A stretch of 64,000 bases of DNA from Tatumella morbirosei (lineage in GTDB: Bacteria > Pseudomonadota > Gammaproteobacteria > Enterobacterales > Enterobacteriaceae): NCBI RefSeq assembly GCF_000757425.2, contig NZ_JPKR02000004.1, forward strand, positions 310,001 through 374,000, read 5' to 3'. The notes beneath the pieces were generated by a model, which was not told where the DNA came from, did no database searches, and was given only the letters and a program-made list of their open reading frames with translations. Numbering within the stretch: position 1 is the stretch's first letter; the number at the start of each line of letters is the position of its first letter. Of this stretch, positions 9,829 through 18,814 are shown in pieces. The position numbers and the translations under genes were made by a program.

Positions 9829-10887
9829 ATGGAGTTAGATGAAATTGTTGCGCTTAGTGTAAAGCATAATGCCTCTGATCTGCACCTTTGCTGTGGACAT
9901 TTACCCTGGTGGCGTTGCCAGGGGCTGCTGACAGCTGTCCCGGGAATGGCCCCGGTCACTGATGCGACCCTGCAAAATTTTTTTGATGACTGTCTGACGG
10001 ATGAGCAACAGCAACAACTCCGGATCCACGGCCACTGTGATGCCGCACTAACCATGGCAACAGGAACCCGGCTGAGAGCCTGTATTTTCCGCCGTAACGG
10101 CGGCATATCACTGGCATTACGCATTCTGCGCCAAAAAATCCCCTCCATGGAGAGCCTGGGTATGCCTGCCGTCTGTTACCGCCTGACCGGTGAAAATGCC
10201 GGACTGATACTCTTCAGCGGGGCGAGCGGTTGCGGAAAATCGACATCGCTGGCGGCGATGATGGGGGCAATCAGCCGTCAGCGGGCGCTGCATATTATTA
10301 CCCTGGAAGATCCGATCGAGTATCTCTACGACAACCACCGATCTCTTATCCAGCAACGGGAAGCGGGAAGGGATTTTTCCTGTTACAGCCAGGGACTGAT
10401 GGCGGCACTCCGCCAGGACCCGGATATCATTATGTTGGGAGAATTACGTGATCATCAGACGATCCGGCTGGCTTTGACAGCCGCAGAAACCGGACATCTG
10501 GTGCTGGCGACCCTGCATACCAGGGCGGCTGCACAAACTGTTGAGCGGCTGGTGGATAGTTTTCCTGCAGGCGAAAAATCGCTGGTCAGCAGACAGCTGG
10601 CCGCCGGTCTGACGGCAGTGATTGCACAGCGGCTGGTGAATGACGAAGCGCAGGCTACCCGGCAACGGGCGGAATTTGAAGTTATGCTGAATACCCCTGC
10701 AGTGGCCAGTGTCATCCGTGAAGGAAAAACGCATCTGCTGGCAGGGATAATACAGACCAGCTCGGCTGACGGAATGCAGAGTTTTCCACTCGCTGTTGGT
10801 GTAGAAACCGCCTCGTCGGCACAGGCAGGTTGGCTTGCTGACGAGGCGGGGAGAGGTGTCGCTGGTATCTGGCCAGGTGAGGCTTAA
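9829..10887 (+). CDS. yggR: PilT-like type IV pilus retraction ATPase
   Basis: Member of the PilT/VirB11 secretion ATPase family. The 352-residue protein has an N-terminal PAS-like domain (SDLHL, with the variant WWRCQG), Walker A GASGCGKST at about residues 130-138, the Asp box ITLEDPIEY, Walker B IMLGELRD, and the His box ATLHT. It sits apart from any pilin operon, as in E. coli, so its partner is unclear. The last 30-odd residues do not resemble E. coli YggR (326 aa) and coincide with a long inverted repeat; the original C-terminus may have been altered. Its stop overlaps the end of the convergent inhibitor gene. Confidence 0.88.
   Translation: MELDEIVALSVKHNASDLHLCCGHLPWWRCQGLLTAVPGMAPVTDATLQNFFDDCLTDEQQQQLRIHGHCDAALTMATGTRLRACIFRRNGGISLALRILRQKIPSMESLGMPAVCYRLTGENAGLILFSGASGCGKSTSLAAMMGAISRQRALHIITLEDPIEYLYDNHRSLIQQREAGRDFSCYSQGLMAALRQDPDIIMLGELRDHQTIRLALTAAETGHLVLATLHTRAAAQTVERLVDSFPAGEKSLVSRQLAAGLTAVIAQRLVNDEAQATRQRAEFEVMLNTPAVASVIREGKTHLLAGIIQTSSADGMQSFPLAVGVETASSAQAGWLADEAGRGVAGIWPGEA
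10808..10849. repeat. Inverted repeat inside the 3' end of yggR
   Basis: A perfect 10-bp inverted repeat, CCGCCTCGTC and GACGAGGCGG, with a 22-nt spacer. It lies within the unusual C-terminal coding segment of yggR and about 35 nt beyond the end of the convergent minus-strand gene. It could act as the transcription terminator of that gene; no clear T run follows. Confidence 0.5.
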
Positions 10888-11255
10888 GGGGCTGCTGAGA
10901 TAACCAGCCGGATACTGTTCTCATGCCAGTCAGCGCTGTCAAACGTCCTGCCATAAATCATTTTCAGGGTTGAAGTGCCGGCTTTACGGCCAATAAGATA
11001 AAATGTCTGCTGACCCGGGCATCCCACCATGCCGGCTTTACAGTCGGGTGACTGCTGGTAACTGCCGGGAATCAATAATACACCGGCAGGTAACTGGCTG
11101 ACCATCCATTGATAGCCGGTGGATGGATTAGCCTCCAGCGTCAGCTTAACCGGTTTGCCTGCCACACCGTCCAGCTGTACAGGCACATCGGCTGCAGCCG
11201 CCGTAAACGTCATACAGCCCAGTGCCGCAGCCAGAAGGTAAACTAATCTGTTCAT
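10884..11255 (-). CDS. Secreted chagasin-type (I42) cysteine protease inhibitor
   Basis: The 123-residue product has a signal peptide (about residues 1-22, ending TAAAA), so it is predicted periplasmic. The mature part is an immunoglobulin-like inhibitor domain. It has the family's first loop NPSTGYQW, which corresponds to NPTTGY of chagasin, and a second loop around GCPGQQTF. The third loop is near RTFDSADW in place of the usual RPW. Two cysteines (in SPDCKAGMVGC) could form a disulfide, an addition to the classical fold. Family members block papain-like peptidases. It lies between yggR and ruvX, where E. coli has no such gene. Confidence 0.82.
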   Translation of the reverse strand: MNRLVYLLAAALGCMTFTAAAADVPVQLDGVAGKPVKLTLEANPSTGYQWMVSQLPAGVLLIPGSYQQSPDCKAGMVGCPGQQTFYLIGRKAGTSTLKMIYGRTFDSADWHENSIRLVISAAP

Positions 11256-11375
11256 TGCTAAAACCCCGTTTTATGCTGTGATAAGCAATGATTATAGCAT
11301 TAATTACTGATTATGGCAGCGCTGGGAGAGAAAGGACGTTGTTATTTCGCAGTCAGTAAAAGATAACCACAGGGG

Positions 11376-11792
11376 TTAATGATTATCGAACCAGCTTTCG
11401 AGGATGATCACCGCTGAACCTGAATCGACTTTTCCTTTGGTCAGTGCACGATAACCGCCGGTTTCGAACAGACCTGCACGGGCTTCCACAGTGCTTAAGC
11501 GTTCGTCCTGTAATTCAACCGCGACACCAAATCTGCCGTGCAGACGGTTGGCAAATTTACGGGCACGGGCAGTCAGTGGTTGCTCTGTCCCATCCATATT
11601 CAGTGGCAGACCGACCACCACTAAATCCGGCTGCCACTCTTTAAGCAGTTTTTCGATCACATTCCAGTCAGGGACCCCATCCTGTGCTTTGATGGCTGTC
11701 AGGGGTCTGGCGGTACCGGTCAGTTGCTGACCCACAGCCACACCGATACTCCGGGTGCCGAAATCGAATCCGAGTAAGGTTTTCACTGACAT
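11376..11792 (-). CDS. ruvX: RuvX/YqgF-type Holliday junction resolvase-like nuclease
   Basis: RNase H-fold protein of 138 residues, the same length as E. coli YqgF. It is implicated in 16S rRNA 5' end processing and, by fold, in junction resolution. Catalytic acidic residues are visible in the FDFGT strand, in QDERLST (around residue 96) and near the C-terminus in KVDSGSA. The start ATG overlaps the yqgE TGA (TGATG). Confidence 0.95.
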   Translation of the reverse strand: MSVKTLLGFDFGTRSIGVAVGQQLTGTARPLTAIKAQDGVPDWNVIEKLLKEWQPDLVVVGLPLNMDGTEQPLTARARKFANRLHGRFGVAVELQDERLSTVEARAGLFETGGYRALTKGKVDSGSAVIILESWFDNH

Positions 11793-12355
11793 CAGGCATG
11801 CCCCGCTTCGCTGCTCATCTGACTGATATCGATCCCGATATGTTTAGCCGCGTTACGCCAGCGCTCTCCCGCCGGAGTATGGAACAGAATTTTTTCACTG
11901 GCCGGAATGGTCAGCCAGGCATTTTCCAGTATTTCATTTTCCAGCTGCGATTTTTCCCAGCTGCAGTAACCCAGCGCCACAATGATATTTTCGGGTTGCT
12001 GGTCGCTGCCCAACGATTCGAGAACATCTTTTGAGGTCGTCAGCACCGTGTGCTCAGAAATAGTAATACTGGAAGTAAACCTGTTTTCCGGTGAGTGCAG
12101 AATAAAACCGCGATCTTCTGCAACCGGGCCGCCGTTATACACCGGATTTTCTAATGAGTGTCCAGCATCATTTTGTTGCGGCGTAATGTCTAGTTTATTC
12201 AGCACCCCCTCAATGGTCAGGTTTTCCATGGGCTTATTCACTATCAGGCCCATGGCTCCTTCGTCGTTGTGCTCACAAACATAGATTACAGACCGTTTGA
12301 ATATCGGGTCCTGTAATGAGGGCATCGCGATCAGAAAATGGTGCTGTAAATTCAT
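11792..12355 (-). CDS. yqgE: UPF0301 family protein YqgE
   Basis: A 187-residue single-domain protein, identical in length to E. coli YqgE and homologous throughout, from [17 protein letters not shown] to the C-terminus. Conserved blocks are [18 protein letters not shown] and YNGGPV. The biochemical role is unknown; its constant pairing with ruvX and gshB suggests a housekeeping function. The end overlaps the ruvX start by one base. Confidence 0.94.
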   Translation of the reverse strand: MNLQHHFLIAMPSLQDPIFKRSVIYVCEHNDEGAMGLIVNKPMENLTIEGVLNKLDITPQQNDAGHSLENPVYNGGPVAEDRGFILHSPENRFTSSITISEHTVLTTSKDVLESLGSDQQPENIIVALGYCSWEKSQLENEILENAWLTIPASEKILFHTPAGERWRNAAKHIGIDISQMSSEAGHA

Positions 12356-12377
12356 ACTGACTCTGTAAGTTTATCTG

Positions 12378-12410
12378 AAAAAAATATCCGGCAGCCTCCG
12401 GGCCGCCGGG
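12378..12410 (-). terminator. Probable terminator downstream of gshB
   Basis: Read on the minus strand, a G+C-rich stem (CCGGC...GCCGG, 12-nt loop) is followed by ATATTTTTTT just after the gshB stop. It would end gshB transcription or attenuate read-through into yqgE-ruvX. Confidence 0.6.
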
Positions 12411-12427
12411 CAAAACGCAGGCCGGAA

Positions 12428-13375
12428 TTAGTGGCCCAGGCGTTTCTCGATAGCATCCATCAGCATGCCGGTAATCGAGATTGGGAATGCGGCCTCAATT
12501 TCACGTACACAGGTCGGGCTGGTGACATTAATTTCGGTCAGCCGGTCGCCGATAATATCCAGTCCGACAAAAATCAGGCCTTTTTGCTTCAGGACCGGGG
12601 CAACTTTACGGGCAATAGCCCAGTCACTGTCACTCAGCGGACGGGCTTCACCCCGGCCACCGGCCGCCAGGTTACCCCGGGTTTCGCCGGATTTAGGTAT
12701 TCTTGCCAGGCAATAAGGCACCGGTTCTCCGTCGACGACCAGCACTCGCTTATCACCTTCTTTAATCGCCGGCAGATAGTTTTGTGCCATACAGAAGGTG
12801 GTATTCTCATGAGTCAGTGCTTCACAGATCACCGAAAAGTTAGGATCATCCTGTTTCACGCGGAAAATCGAGGTGCCACCCATGCCATCCAGCGGTTTCA
12901 TAATGATATCGCCGTGTTCCTGCCAGAACTCGCGCAGTTTCTGCTGACTGCGGGTGACCAGGGTATCCGGAGTTAACTCCGCAAACCATGCAGTGAACAG
13001 TTTTTCGTTACAGTCACGCAGGCTCTGCGGCTTATTAACCACCAGGGTGCCCTGTTCTTCGGCACGTTCCAGAATGTAAGTGGCATAAATAAATTCGGTG
13101 TCGAACGGCGGATCTTTACGCATCAGAATCACATTCAGGTCTGCCAGCGGGATTTCCTGCTCGCTGCCGAACTGATACCAGCCGTCGTAGTTTTGTTCCA
13201 CGGTAAGCAAGCGGGTGCGCGCGCTGGCTACACCACCACGCAGGTACAAATCATTCATTTCCATATAATGGATTTCATAACCCCGGCGCTGTGCTTCCAG
13301 CAGCATTGCAAAACTGGTGTCTTTCTTAATATTGATGTCCGCAATAGGATCCATCACTATGCCAAGCTTAATCAT
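12428..13375 (-). CDS. gshB: Glutathione synthetase
   Basis: ATP-grasp enzyme that joins gamma-glutamylcysteine and glycine to make glutathione. The 315-residue product matches E. coli GshB (316 aa): N-terminal Rossmann-like domain beginning MIKLGIVMDP, central KPLDGMGGTSIFR ATP-binding segment, the GNLAAGGRGE loop, and the C-terminal EINVTSPTCVREIE metal/substrate site. Upstream is rsmE on the same strand, as in E. coli. Confidence 0.97.
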   Translation of the reverse strand: MIKLGIVMDPIADINIKKDTSFAMLLEAQRRGYEIHYMEMNDLYLRGGVASARTRLLTVEQNYDGWYQFGSEQEIPLADLNVILMRKDPPFDTEFIYATYILERAEEQGTLVVNKPQSLRDCNEKLFTAWFAELTPDTLVTRSQQKLREFWQEHGDIIMKPLDGMGGTSIFRVKQDDPNFSVICEALTHENTTFCMAQNYLPAIKEGDKRVLVVDGEPVPYCLARIPKSGETRGNLAAGGRGEARPLSDSDWAIARKVAPVLKQKGLIFVGLDIIGDRLTEINVTSPTCVREIEAAFPISITGMLMDAIEKRLGH

Positions 13376-13476
13376 TCTTATCTCCTCGGAAGGCAGTAAT
13401 GACTACCTTATCATTAACGGATTTTACCGGTTCAGGATCGTCAGGGCTTCACCGCAGGTGCCGGTTACAGGGCAGA

Positions 13477-14208
13477 TTACCCTAAATCACCAAATCTTAC
13501 CTGCAATGCTGTTAGCACGGTCAGTGCGGCGGTTTCGGTACGTAACACACGCGGCCCCAGCAGGATATCAGTAAATCCCTGACGAGAGGCCATGTCGATT
13601 TCATCGGCACTCAGACCGCCTTCCGGGCCAATCAGCATCCTTATCCTGTTGACTGGCAGCGGCAAAGTATTAATGCTCTGTGAAGCCCGCGGATGCAGAT
13701 TCAGTTTCAGCCCCTGCTCCTGTTCTGCGCACCAGTCACTCAGTGACATCACCGGGCGGATTTCCGGGACCACATTTCTGCCCGACTGTTCACAGGCTGC
13801 AATGGCAATTTTCTGCCACTGCTGGCGCTTTTTCTCCAGCCTTTCAGCATCAAGTTTAACTCCGCAGCGTTCCGAAATTAGCGGTGTCACCTGATTCACC
13901 CCCAGTTCTATCGATTTCTGGATAGTAAACTCCATTTTCTCGCCACGTGACATCACCTGACCCAGGTGGAGAAATAGCGGCGATTCACGATTATCGGTGG
14001 TGCCTTCAGTGACCTGTACAGTAACGCTTTTTTTATCGGCACGCACAATGGTGGCACTAAAGGTCTGATTACTGCCATCGAATAGCTCCAGTAGCTGTCC
14101 TGCGGTCATCCTCAGTACCCGACCCACATGATTCGCTGCCTCTTCGCTAAGCTGAAATTCACTGTGATTCGTTATTGTTTCAGGGTGATAAATGCGGGGT
14201 ATACGCAT
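13477..14208 (-). CDS. rsmE: 16S rRNA (uracil-1498-N3)-methyltransferase
   Basis: SPOUT-class SAM-dependent enzyme that methylates U1498 of 16S rRNA in the 30S subunit. It is 243 residues, identical in length to E. coli RsmE, with an N-terminal PUA-like domain. The knotted C-terminal SAM site has [12 protein letters not shown] and [11 protein letters not shown]. In E. coli endA lies between this gene and sprT; the 185 nt here carry no coding trace of it. Confidence 0.96.
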   Translation of the reverse strand: MRIPRIYHPETITNHSEFQLSEEAANHVGRVLRMTAGQLLELFDGSNQTFSATIVRADKKSVTVQVTEGTTDNRESPLFLHLGQVMSRGEKMEFTIQKSIELGVNQVTPLISERCGVKLDAERLEKKRQQWQKIAIAACEQSGRNVVPEIRPVMSLSDWCAEQEQGLKLNLHPRASQSINTLPLPVNRIRMLIGPEGGLSADEIDMASRQGFTDILLGPRVLRTETAALTVLTALQVRFGDLG

Positions 14209-14393
14209 GAAAAATCTGCCAGTTCCGGGCCGGTATCTTATGACCAGCCCTCAGTAAATTTATGAGTCAGCAGTGTCTCTGCCCGTGATGAGAACGTCAA
14301 CCGTGACACGTTGTTTTTTAACCAGCCAGTATTGACCGCTGTCGTTGCATTATGCCATAGCCGGAGCGGAGGAGGGCAATATTAGCAGAGACC

Positions 14394-14900
14394 TCAGGCC
14401 TGAAACTCGCCACGGGTCAGTTCACTGCCACAGTGGGTACAACGGTAGCGGGTTTCGCCGCGTAATACCCGGTTATGGCGTCGTACCGTCAACTGATGCT
14501 GTCGGCAGTGGCAGGTATAGGCAAAGGTCTTCTGTACAGTGTCGGTGCTAAAGCGATGAGTGCGGCTGGCGCTAACGCCTAACACCGTTTCCATCATCCA
14601 TTTCCACTCCTTACCATGCGGAGCGACACGGCCAAACTCTTTCCAGACCAGCAGATGCGCCAGTTCATGGGGCACCACCTCGTCGATAAAGGGCTGTTTA
14701 TTTTCCAGCAACAACACCGGGTTAAGACGAATTTCCCATTGTTGCAGCCAGGCCGTACCGGCAGTGGTTCCCCGTTGCTGATAGAGAACAGAGGGTTCAG
14801 GATAAGCCTGTTTCAGACTGTCATTAGCGCGCTGTAAGTGTTCACGCAGCGAACGCATAACGGCTTGCTGAAGGGCGATGGGCAGACGAGGTGTTTTCAT
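14394..14900 (-). CDS. sprT: SprT family zinc metalloprotease
   Basis: SprT-domain protein of 168 residues (E. coli SprT is 165). The zinc-binding HELAH motif lies near residue 78 with a further histidine in [12 protein letters not shown]-terminal zinc ribbon is formed by cysteines in YTCHC and YRCTHCG. Related eukaryotic Spartan proteins degrade DNA-protein crosslinks; the bacterial role is not established. Located between rsmE and galP. Confidence 0.93.
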   Translation of the reverse strand: MKTPRLPIALQQAVMRSLREHLQRANDSLKQAYPEPSVLYQQRGTTAGTAWLQQWEIRLNPVLLLENKQPFIDEVVPHELAHLLVWKEFGRVAPHGKEWKWMMETVLGVSASRTHRFSTDTVQKTFAYTCHCRQHQLTVRRHNRVLRGETRYRCTHCGSELTRGEFQA

Positions 14901-14951
14901 AGCGGCAGCATAAAGCCAGTCAGGGCAGATTACAATCCGGGGCAGGGTAGC

Positions 14952-14986
14952 TCCAAAACAAAACAGGCAACGTTTCCGTTGCCTGT
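14952..14986 (-). terminator. Rho-independent terminator of galP
   Basis: On the minus strand a perfect 10-bp stem, ACAGGCAACG / CGTTGCCTGT, with a GAAA tetraloop is followed by TTTGTTTTG. It lies about 20 nt after the galP stop. Confidence 0.88.
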
Positions 14987-15007
14987 CGGGGTTACCGGGA
15001 GAAAGAA

Positions 15008-16405
15008 TTAATTCTTATCACCGATATTACGTAATTTTTTACCCTGCATCAGGTTACGTTCGATGTGTTCCAGAGAAACGCTTTTGGTTTCAGGAATCAG
15101 AACCAGTGTCAGGATAATAAATAGTACGTTCAGTGCGGCGTACAGTCCGAAAGTCGCTGCATTTCCCAGAGTATTCAGCAGGGTCAGGAAGGTCGCGCCG
15201 ACAATCATATTGGCAATCCAGTTAGTCGCTGTAGAAACGGTGATACCAAAATCACGTCCTTTCAGCGGCTGGATCTCAGAGCACAGTACCCAAATCAGCG
15301 GACCGGCACTCATCGCAAAACCGACGATAAAAATCAGCAGCATGGCGATAGCAAAATATTGCTGTCCCAGTGAATGCATGCCGATATGTAACATGGTTCC
15401 CAGGATACCCATACCTGCGGCCATCACAATAAAGCCGAGGATTAGCGTAGGTTTACGACCCCAGCGGTCAACCAGGCCGATAGCGATAAAGGTCGCCAGA
15501 ACGTTGATACCGCCGACAATCACTGTCCCCCACATCTGCTGGGTGGTGTTGGTGAATCCGGCAATTTCAAAGATTTTTGGCGCGTAGTACATAATCACGT
15601 TCATCCCGGTAAACTGCTGCATCACCTGCAACAGAACACCCAGATAGACCGCACGACGGAAGTTCGGGTTAGAAGTAAACAGTGCCCAGCCAGTCTGCTT
15701 AACCTTCAGACTTTCACGGATTTCATCCAGCTCACGTTTAGCCTGTTCGCTGGTGTCGCGCAGCCGGTCAAGTACCCGTTGTGCATCCTTAAAGTTTCCT
15801 TTCGCCGCCAGCCAGCGTGGGCTGTTAGGCAGGAAGATAACCCCAACCAGCAGTAACAGGGCCGGGATAGTAATCACGCCCAGCATCCAGCGCCAGTCAC
15901 CCGTGTAGCTGAACGCGGTATCTGAAAGATAAGCACCGACAATCCCGATGGTAATCATCAGCTGATACAGGGAGATCATACTGCCGCGGATTTTTTCCGG
16001 CGCGATCTCAGACAGATACAAAGGTGCAGTATAAGAGGCGATACCGACAGCCAGGCCTAACAGAACCCTGGCGGCAATCAGTACTTCCGGATTGCTGGCG
16101 AAGGCGGAGCACAGCGAGCCTGCCACAAACAGGATAGCTCCGGCCATCAGGCTCTTCTTACGGCCCAGTTGTGAAGACATCCAGCCACTACCGACGGCGC
16201 CCACCGCCGCACCAAACATCATGGAGCTGACGATCCATTCCTGCTGATGAGCCGTCACGTTAAATTCTTTTGCGATGAAAGGCAGGGCGCCGGCAATTAC
16301 ACCGATATCCAGACCAAACAGTAAACCCGCAAGTGCCGCAAGGAAGCAGACAAAAAATGTCATCATTTTGTTCGAGCTTCTGCTTTTATTAGTATTGCCG
16401 GGCAT
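15008..16405 (-). CDS. galP: Galactose:proton symporter
   Basis: Inner-membrane sugar/H+ symporter of the MFS sugar porter family with twelve predicted helices. The 465-residue protein is close to E. coli GalP (464 aa). Signatures seen are the [13 protein letters not shown] loop 2-3 motif, PESPR-like PNSPRWL after helix 6, [14 protein letters not shown] in helix 7, and PETKSVSLE at the C-terminal end. The upstream region holds CRP-like and GalR-like sites, consistent with galactose induction and catabolite control. AraE is the nearest alternative; the sprT-metK location supports galP. Confidence 0.94.
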   Translation of the reverse strand: MPGNTNKSRSSNKMMTFFVCFLAALAGLLFGLDIGVIAGALPFIAKEFNVTAHQQEWIVSSMMFGAAVGAVGSGWMSSQLGRKKSLMAGAILFVAGSLCSAFASNPEVLIAARVLLGLAVGIASYTAPLYLSEIAPEKIRGSMISLYQLMITIGIVGAYLSDTAFSYTGDWRWMLGVITIPALLLLVGVIFLPNSPRWLAAKGNFKDAQRVLDRLRDTSEQAKRELDEIRESLKVKQTGWALFTSNPNFRRAVYLGVLLQVMQQFTGMNVIMYYAPKIFEIAGFTNTTQQMWGTVIVGGINVLATFIAIGLVDRWGRKPTLILGFIVMAAGMGILGTMLHIGMHSLGQQYFAIAMLLIFIVGFAMSAGPLIWVLCSEIQPLKGRDFGITVSTATNWIANMIVGATFLTLLNTLGNAATFGLYAALNVLFIILTLVLIPETKSVSLEHIERNLMQGKKLRNIGDKN

Positions 16406-16467
16406 TTTAGCCTCCGCTGTTAACTATCATTCTTGTTGTAATGTTAAAAAAATCCCTTCAATTTATC

Positions 16468-16483
16468 AGTGAGCCAGATCACA
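16468..16483. promoter_or_regulatory. CRP site upstream of galP
   Basis: AGTGA-N6-TCACA differs from the CRP consensus TGTGA-N6-TCACA at one base in the core. It is centred about 70 bp before the galP start codon, a position compatible with class I or II activation. Confidence 0.65.
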
Positions 16484-16486
16484 TTG

Positions 16487-16502
16487 ATGTAATCGGTTAC
16501 AC
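16487..16502. promoter_or_regulatory. GalR/GalS operator upstream of galP
   Basis: On the minus strand the 16-mer reads GTGTAACCGATTACAT, which fits the GalR/GalS operator GTGNAANCGNTTNCAC at all but the last base. It lies 3 bp from the CRP site. Confidence 0.75.
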
Positions 16503-16686
16503 ATGATAACCCGCTGAAAGAAATATTTAATTCGAAAAAAACCTTTCAGCGCCAGCCGCAAGATTAAATTTTGTTTCCGGCAGGGTTCAGATTATAGCCT
16601 TGCACTGACGACTCAAAGCAACCCATTTTTAACGATTGAATTAATTTGTTATACCCTGAAAAATCTGAGAAATAATTATCAGGACG

Positions 16687-16717
16687 CTGTAATCGTTACC
16701 ACTTGAGCTATATCACA
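16687..16717. promoter_or_regulatory. Second GalR-like and CRP-like pair upstream of galP
   Basis: GTGGTAACGATTACAG (minus strand of 16687-16702) matches the GalR/GalS operator at 10 of 12 fixed positions. It is directly joined to CTTGA-N6-TCACA, a CRP-like site at 16702-16717. The pair mirrors the proximal one; operator centres are exactly 200 bp apart. The rest of 16503-16686 is A+T-rich with no recognisable gene. Confidence 0.4.
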
Positions 16718-16820
16718 AAATTGAGAGTGGTTTTCACAAAAGGCAGGAATAAGAAATCTGATTTCACAGCATTTTTTGTTTAGCAGGATTAATCATTAAG
16801 GTGGGGTATAGCCGGAAATA

Positions 16821-16843
16821 ACGGGGCAGCAGCGCTGCCCCGT
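16821..16843 (-). terminator. Terminator of metK
   Basis: A perfect 10-bp stem ACGGGGCAGC / GCTGCCCCGT with a 3-nt loop lies 8 nt after the metK stop; on the minus strand it is followed by TATTTCC. Confidence 0.7.
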
Positions 16844-16851
16844 AACAACAA

Positions 16852-18003
16852 TTACAGCCCGGCGGCTTCGCGCAGAGCTGCCGCTTTGTCGGTTTTTTCC
16901 CATGGGAAATGCTCACGGCCAAAGTGGCCATAGGCAGCAGTCTCACGGTAGATTGGGTGCAACAGATCCAGCATCTGGATCAGACCATATGGACGCAGGT
17001 CGAAGAATTCACGAACCAGCAGGGTCAGTGTTTCGGTTGGTACTTTCTCAGTGCCAAAGGTTTCAACCATGATAGAAGTAGGTTCAGCGACACCGATAGC
17101 ATAAGACACCTGGATTTCACAACGGTCTGCCAGGCCTGCGGCCACGATATTTTTAGCTACATAACGAGCCGCGTAAGCTGCTGAACGGTCAACTTTAGAC
17201 GGATCTTTACCAGAGAATGCGCCGCCACCATGACGAGCCATGCCGCCGTAGGTATCAACGATGATTTTGCGTCCGGTCAGACCACAGTCACCCATAGGTC
17301 CGCCAATCACAAAACGGCCGGTCGGGTTAATAAAGAATTTGGTTGAGCTGTTCAGCCATTCTGCGGGCAGTACCGGCTTGATAATGGTTTCCATTACTGC
17401 TTCCTGCAGCTCTTTCTGGCCAATATCTTCCGCGTGCTGGGTTGACAGCACCACCGCATCGATACCGACGATTTTACCGTCGTCATACTGGAAAGTGACC
17501 TGGCTTTTTGCGTCCGGACGCAGCCATGGCAGAGAGCCATCTTTACGCACTTCAGACTGACGCTGTACCAGGCGGTGTGCATAAGTCAGTGGTGCAGGCA
17601 TCAGAACATCAGTTTCGTTAGTCGCATAACCAAACATCAGTCCCTGGTCTCCGGCACCCTGTTCCAGCGGATCTGCACGGTCAACACCCTGATTAATATC
17701 CGGCGATTGTTTACCGATAGCGCTTAATACTGCGCATGAGTTCGCGTCAAAGCCCATATCTGAGTGGATATAGCCGATATCACGGACCGTTTTACGGGCG
17801 ATGTCTTCGATATCTACCCATGCACTGGTAGTGACTTCACCACCTACCAGTACCATTCCGGTTTTCACATAGGTTTCACAAGCTACGCGAGCTTTCGGAT
17901 CTTGTTCAAGAATGGCATCCAGCACTGCATCAGAGATCTGATCAGCAATTTTATCGGGATGCCCTTCTGATACGGACTCGGATGTAAATAGGTGTTTTGC
18001 CAT
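16852..18003 (-). CDS. metK: S-adenosylmethionine synthase
   Basis: Makes S-adenosylmethionine from methionine and ATP; active as a cytoplasmic homotetramer. The 383-residue sequence is nearly collinear with E. coli MetK (384 aa). It has the catalytic-loop segment [10 protein letters not shown] at the N-terminus, the P-loop-like [16 protein letters not shown] around residue 260, and [12 protein letters not shown] near residue 115. An AGGTAAGGAACAA stretch precedes the ATG. Product SAM feeds trmB, rsmE and polyamine-linked reactions nearby. Confidence 0.97.
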   Translation of the reverse strand: MAKHLFTSESVSEGHPDKIADQISDAVLDAILEQDPKARVACETYVKTGMVLVGGEVTTSAWVDIEDIARKTVRDIGYIHSDMGFDANSCAVLSAIGKQSPDINQGVDRADPLEQGAGDQGLMFGYATNETDVLMPAPLTYAHRLVQRQSEVRKDGSLPWLRPDAKSQVTFQYDDGKIVGIDAVVLSTQHAEDIGQKELQEAVMETIIKPVLPAEWLNSSTKFFINPTGRFVIGGPMGDCGLTGRKIIVDTYGGMARHGGGAFSGKDPSKVDRSAAYAARYVAKNIVAAGLADRCEIQVSYAIGVAEPTSIMVETFGTEKVPTETLTLLVREFFDLRPYGLIQMLDLLHPIYRETAAYGHFGREHFPWEKTDKAAALREAAGL

Positions 18004-18152
18004 TTGTTCCTTACCTTACTCTCTGGTTTCAATTCAATCGCCTGGCGAACATCAATCATGCTCACTTTCGCTTCTTCAGACAACGCTGTGAGCGGTACAA
18101 GGTGTGCTTAAAAGCACAGACTGGAAAGACACTGCCTGGTTCTTAATCGTTT

Positions 18153-18176
18153 AGATGGAAAACCATCCGGACGTCC
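18153..18176. promoter_or_regulatory. Candidate MetJ operator of metK
   Basis: Three adjacent 8-mers, AGATGGAA, AACCATCC and GGACGTCC, match the met box AGACGTCT at 4, 4 and 6 of 8 positions. The array lies about 150-170 bp before the metK start, where methionine-repressed promoters of this gene are expected. The weak outer boxes keep this tentative. Confidence 0.4.
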
Positions 18177-18450
18177 ATTCTAGGGCAGTCTCCGGCCCGA
18201 ATTCCAGACTTTTTTTCAGATTAAGCCATTGCGAAATGTAAAAGAGTGGAACACTGTACCCGTTTACGCCAATAATTCTTTGCTTTTTCAGGCCCTGAAC
18301 GGTATAAACAGCCGCTGCTGCCCGTGAGGGTAGCCGGTGTTTCGTAGCGCCAAAATTGCGCTGCTGCAGGGTCGGGATGACGGTGATTCTGACCTTCACC
18401 CTCAGTACGTTTTCCGTATGCTTCTGGCATATGTGGAGGTGATAAAACTA

Positions 18451-18603
18451 ATGAACCAGCCTTACTCATTATCTTTTGGTTCTCTGCCTGGTCCTGTTGT
18501 GCCGGGGTTCCTTTCTGTTGTCTCCGCAGGTTCTTATCCGCAAAATTTTTCCCGACGAAGTTACCTTAGCTGTGGTAATTATTCCGACACCTGCGCCGGT
18601 TAA
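18451..18603 (+). CDS. Small ORF (possible leader peptide) upstream of speA
   Basis: A 50-codon ORF, starting MNQPYSLSFGSLPG and ending SDTCAG, lies in the 811-nt metK-speA gap in the speA direction. It is preceded by GGAGGTGATA, a near-perfect complement of the 16S rRNA 3' end, 8 nt before the ATG. That is the main support for translation. It contains PGPVVPG and two cysteines. I do not recognise the peptide. E. coli has an unrelated-looking small gene, yqgB, in this gap. It may be a leader that senses polyamines or translation, or an independent small protein. Confidence 0.5.
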   Translation: MNQPYSLSFGSLPGPVVPGFLSVVSAGSYPQNFSRRSYLSCGNYSDTCAG

Positions 18604-18814
18604 GGTAGGCTTTCAGGTTCGGTATGACTGCGTCGCGTCGCCTGTGGCACTGTCCCAAAGGCTGATGTGATATCCGGTGATTTACCCTGAAGTCGCCACG
18701 CTTGCCAGCAGAGTGTGCTATACCTGGTGACAGAAGCAGGCACTTCGGTCAGGAGAAAAATCTCCATGCGAGAAAACAGCTGTTTCACATTTCAATCTAA
18801 GATAGAGGTTCGCG

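Noticed and set aside
17883-18083. Minus-strand frame overlapping the metK start (possible upstream ORF)
   Set aside because: No good ribosome-binding site, and most of it lies inside metK in another frame; a metK leader peptide is not supported.
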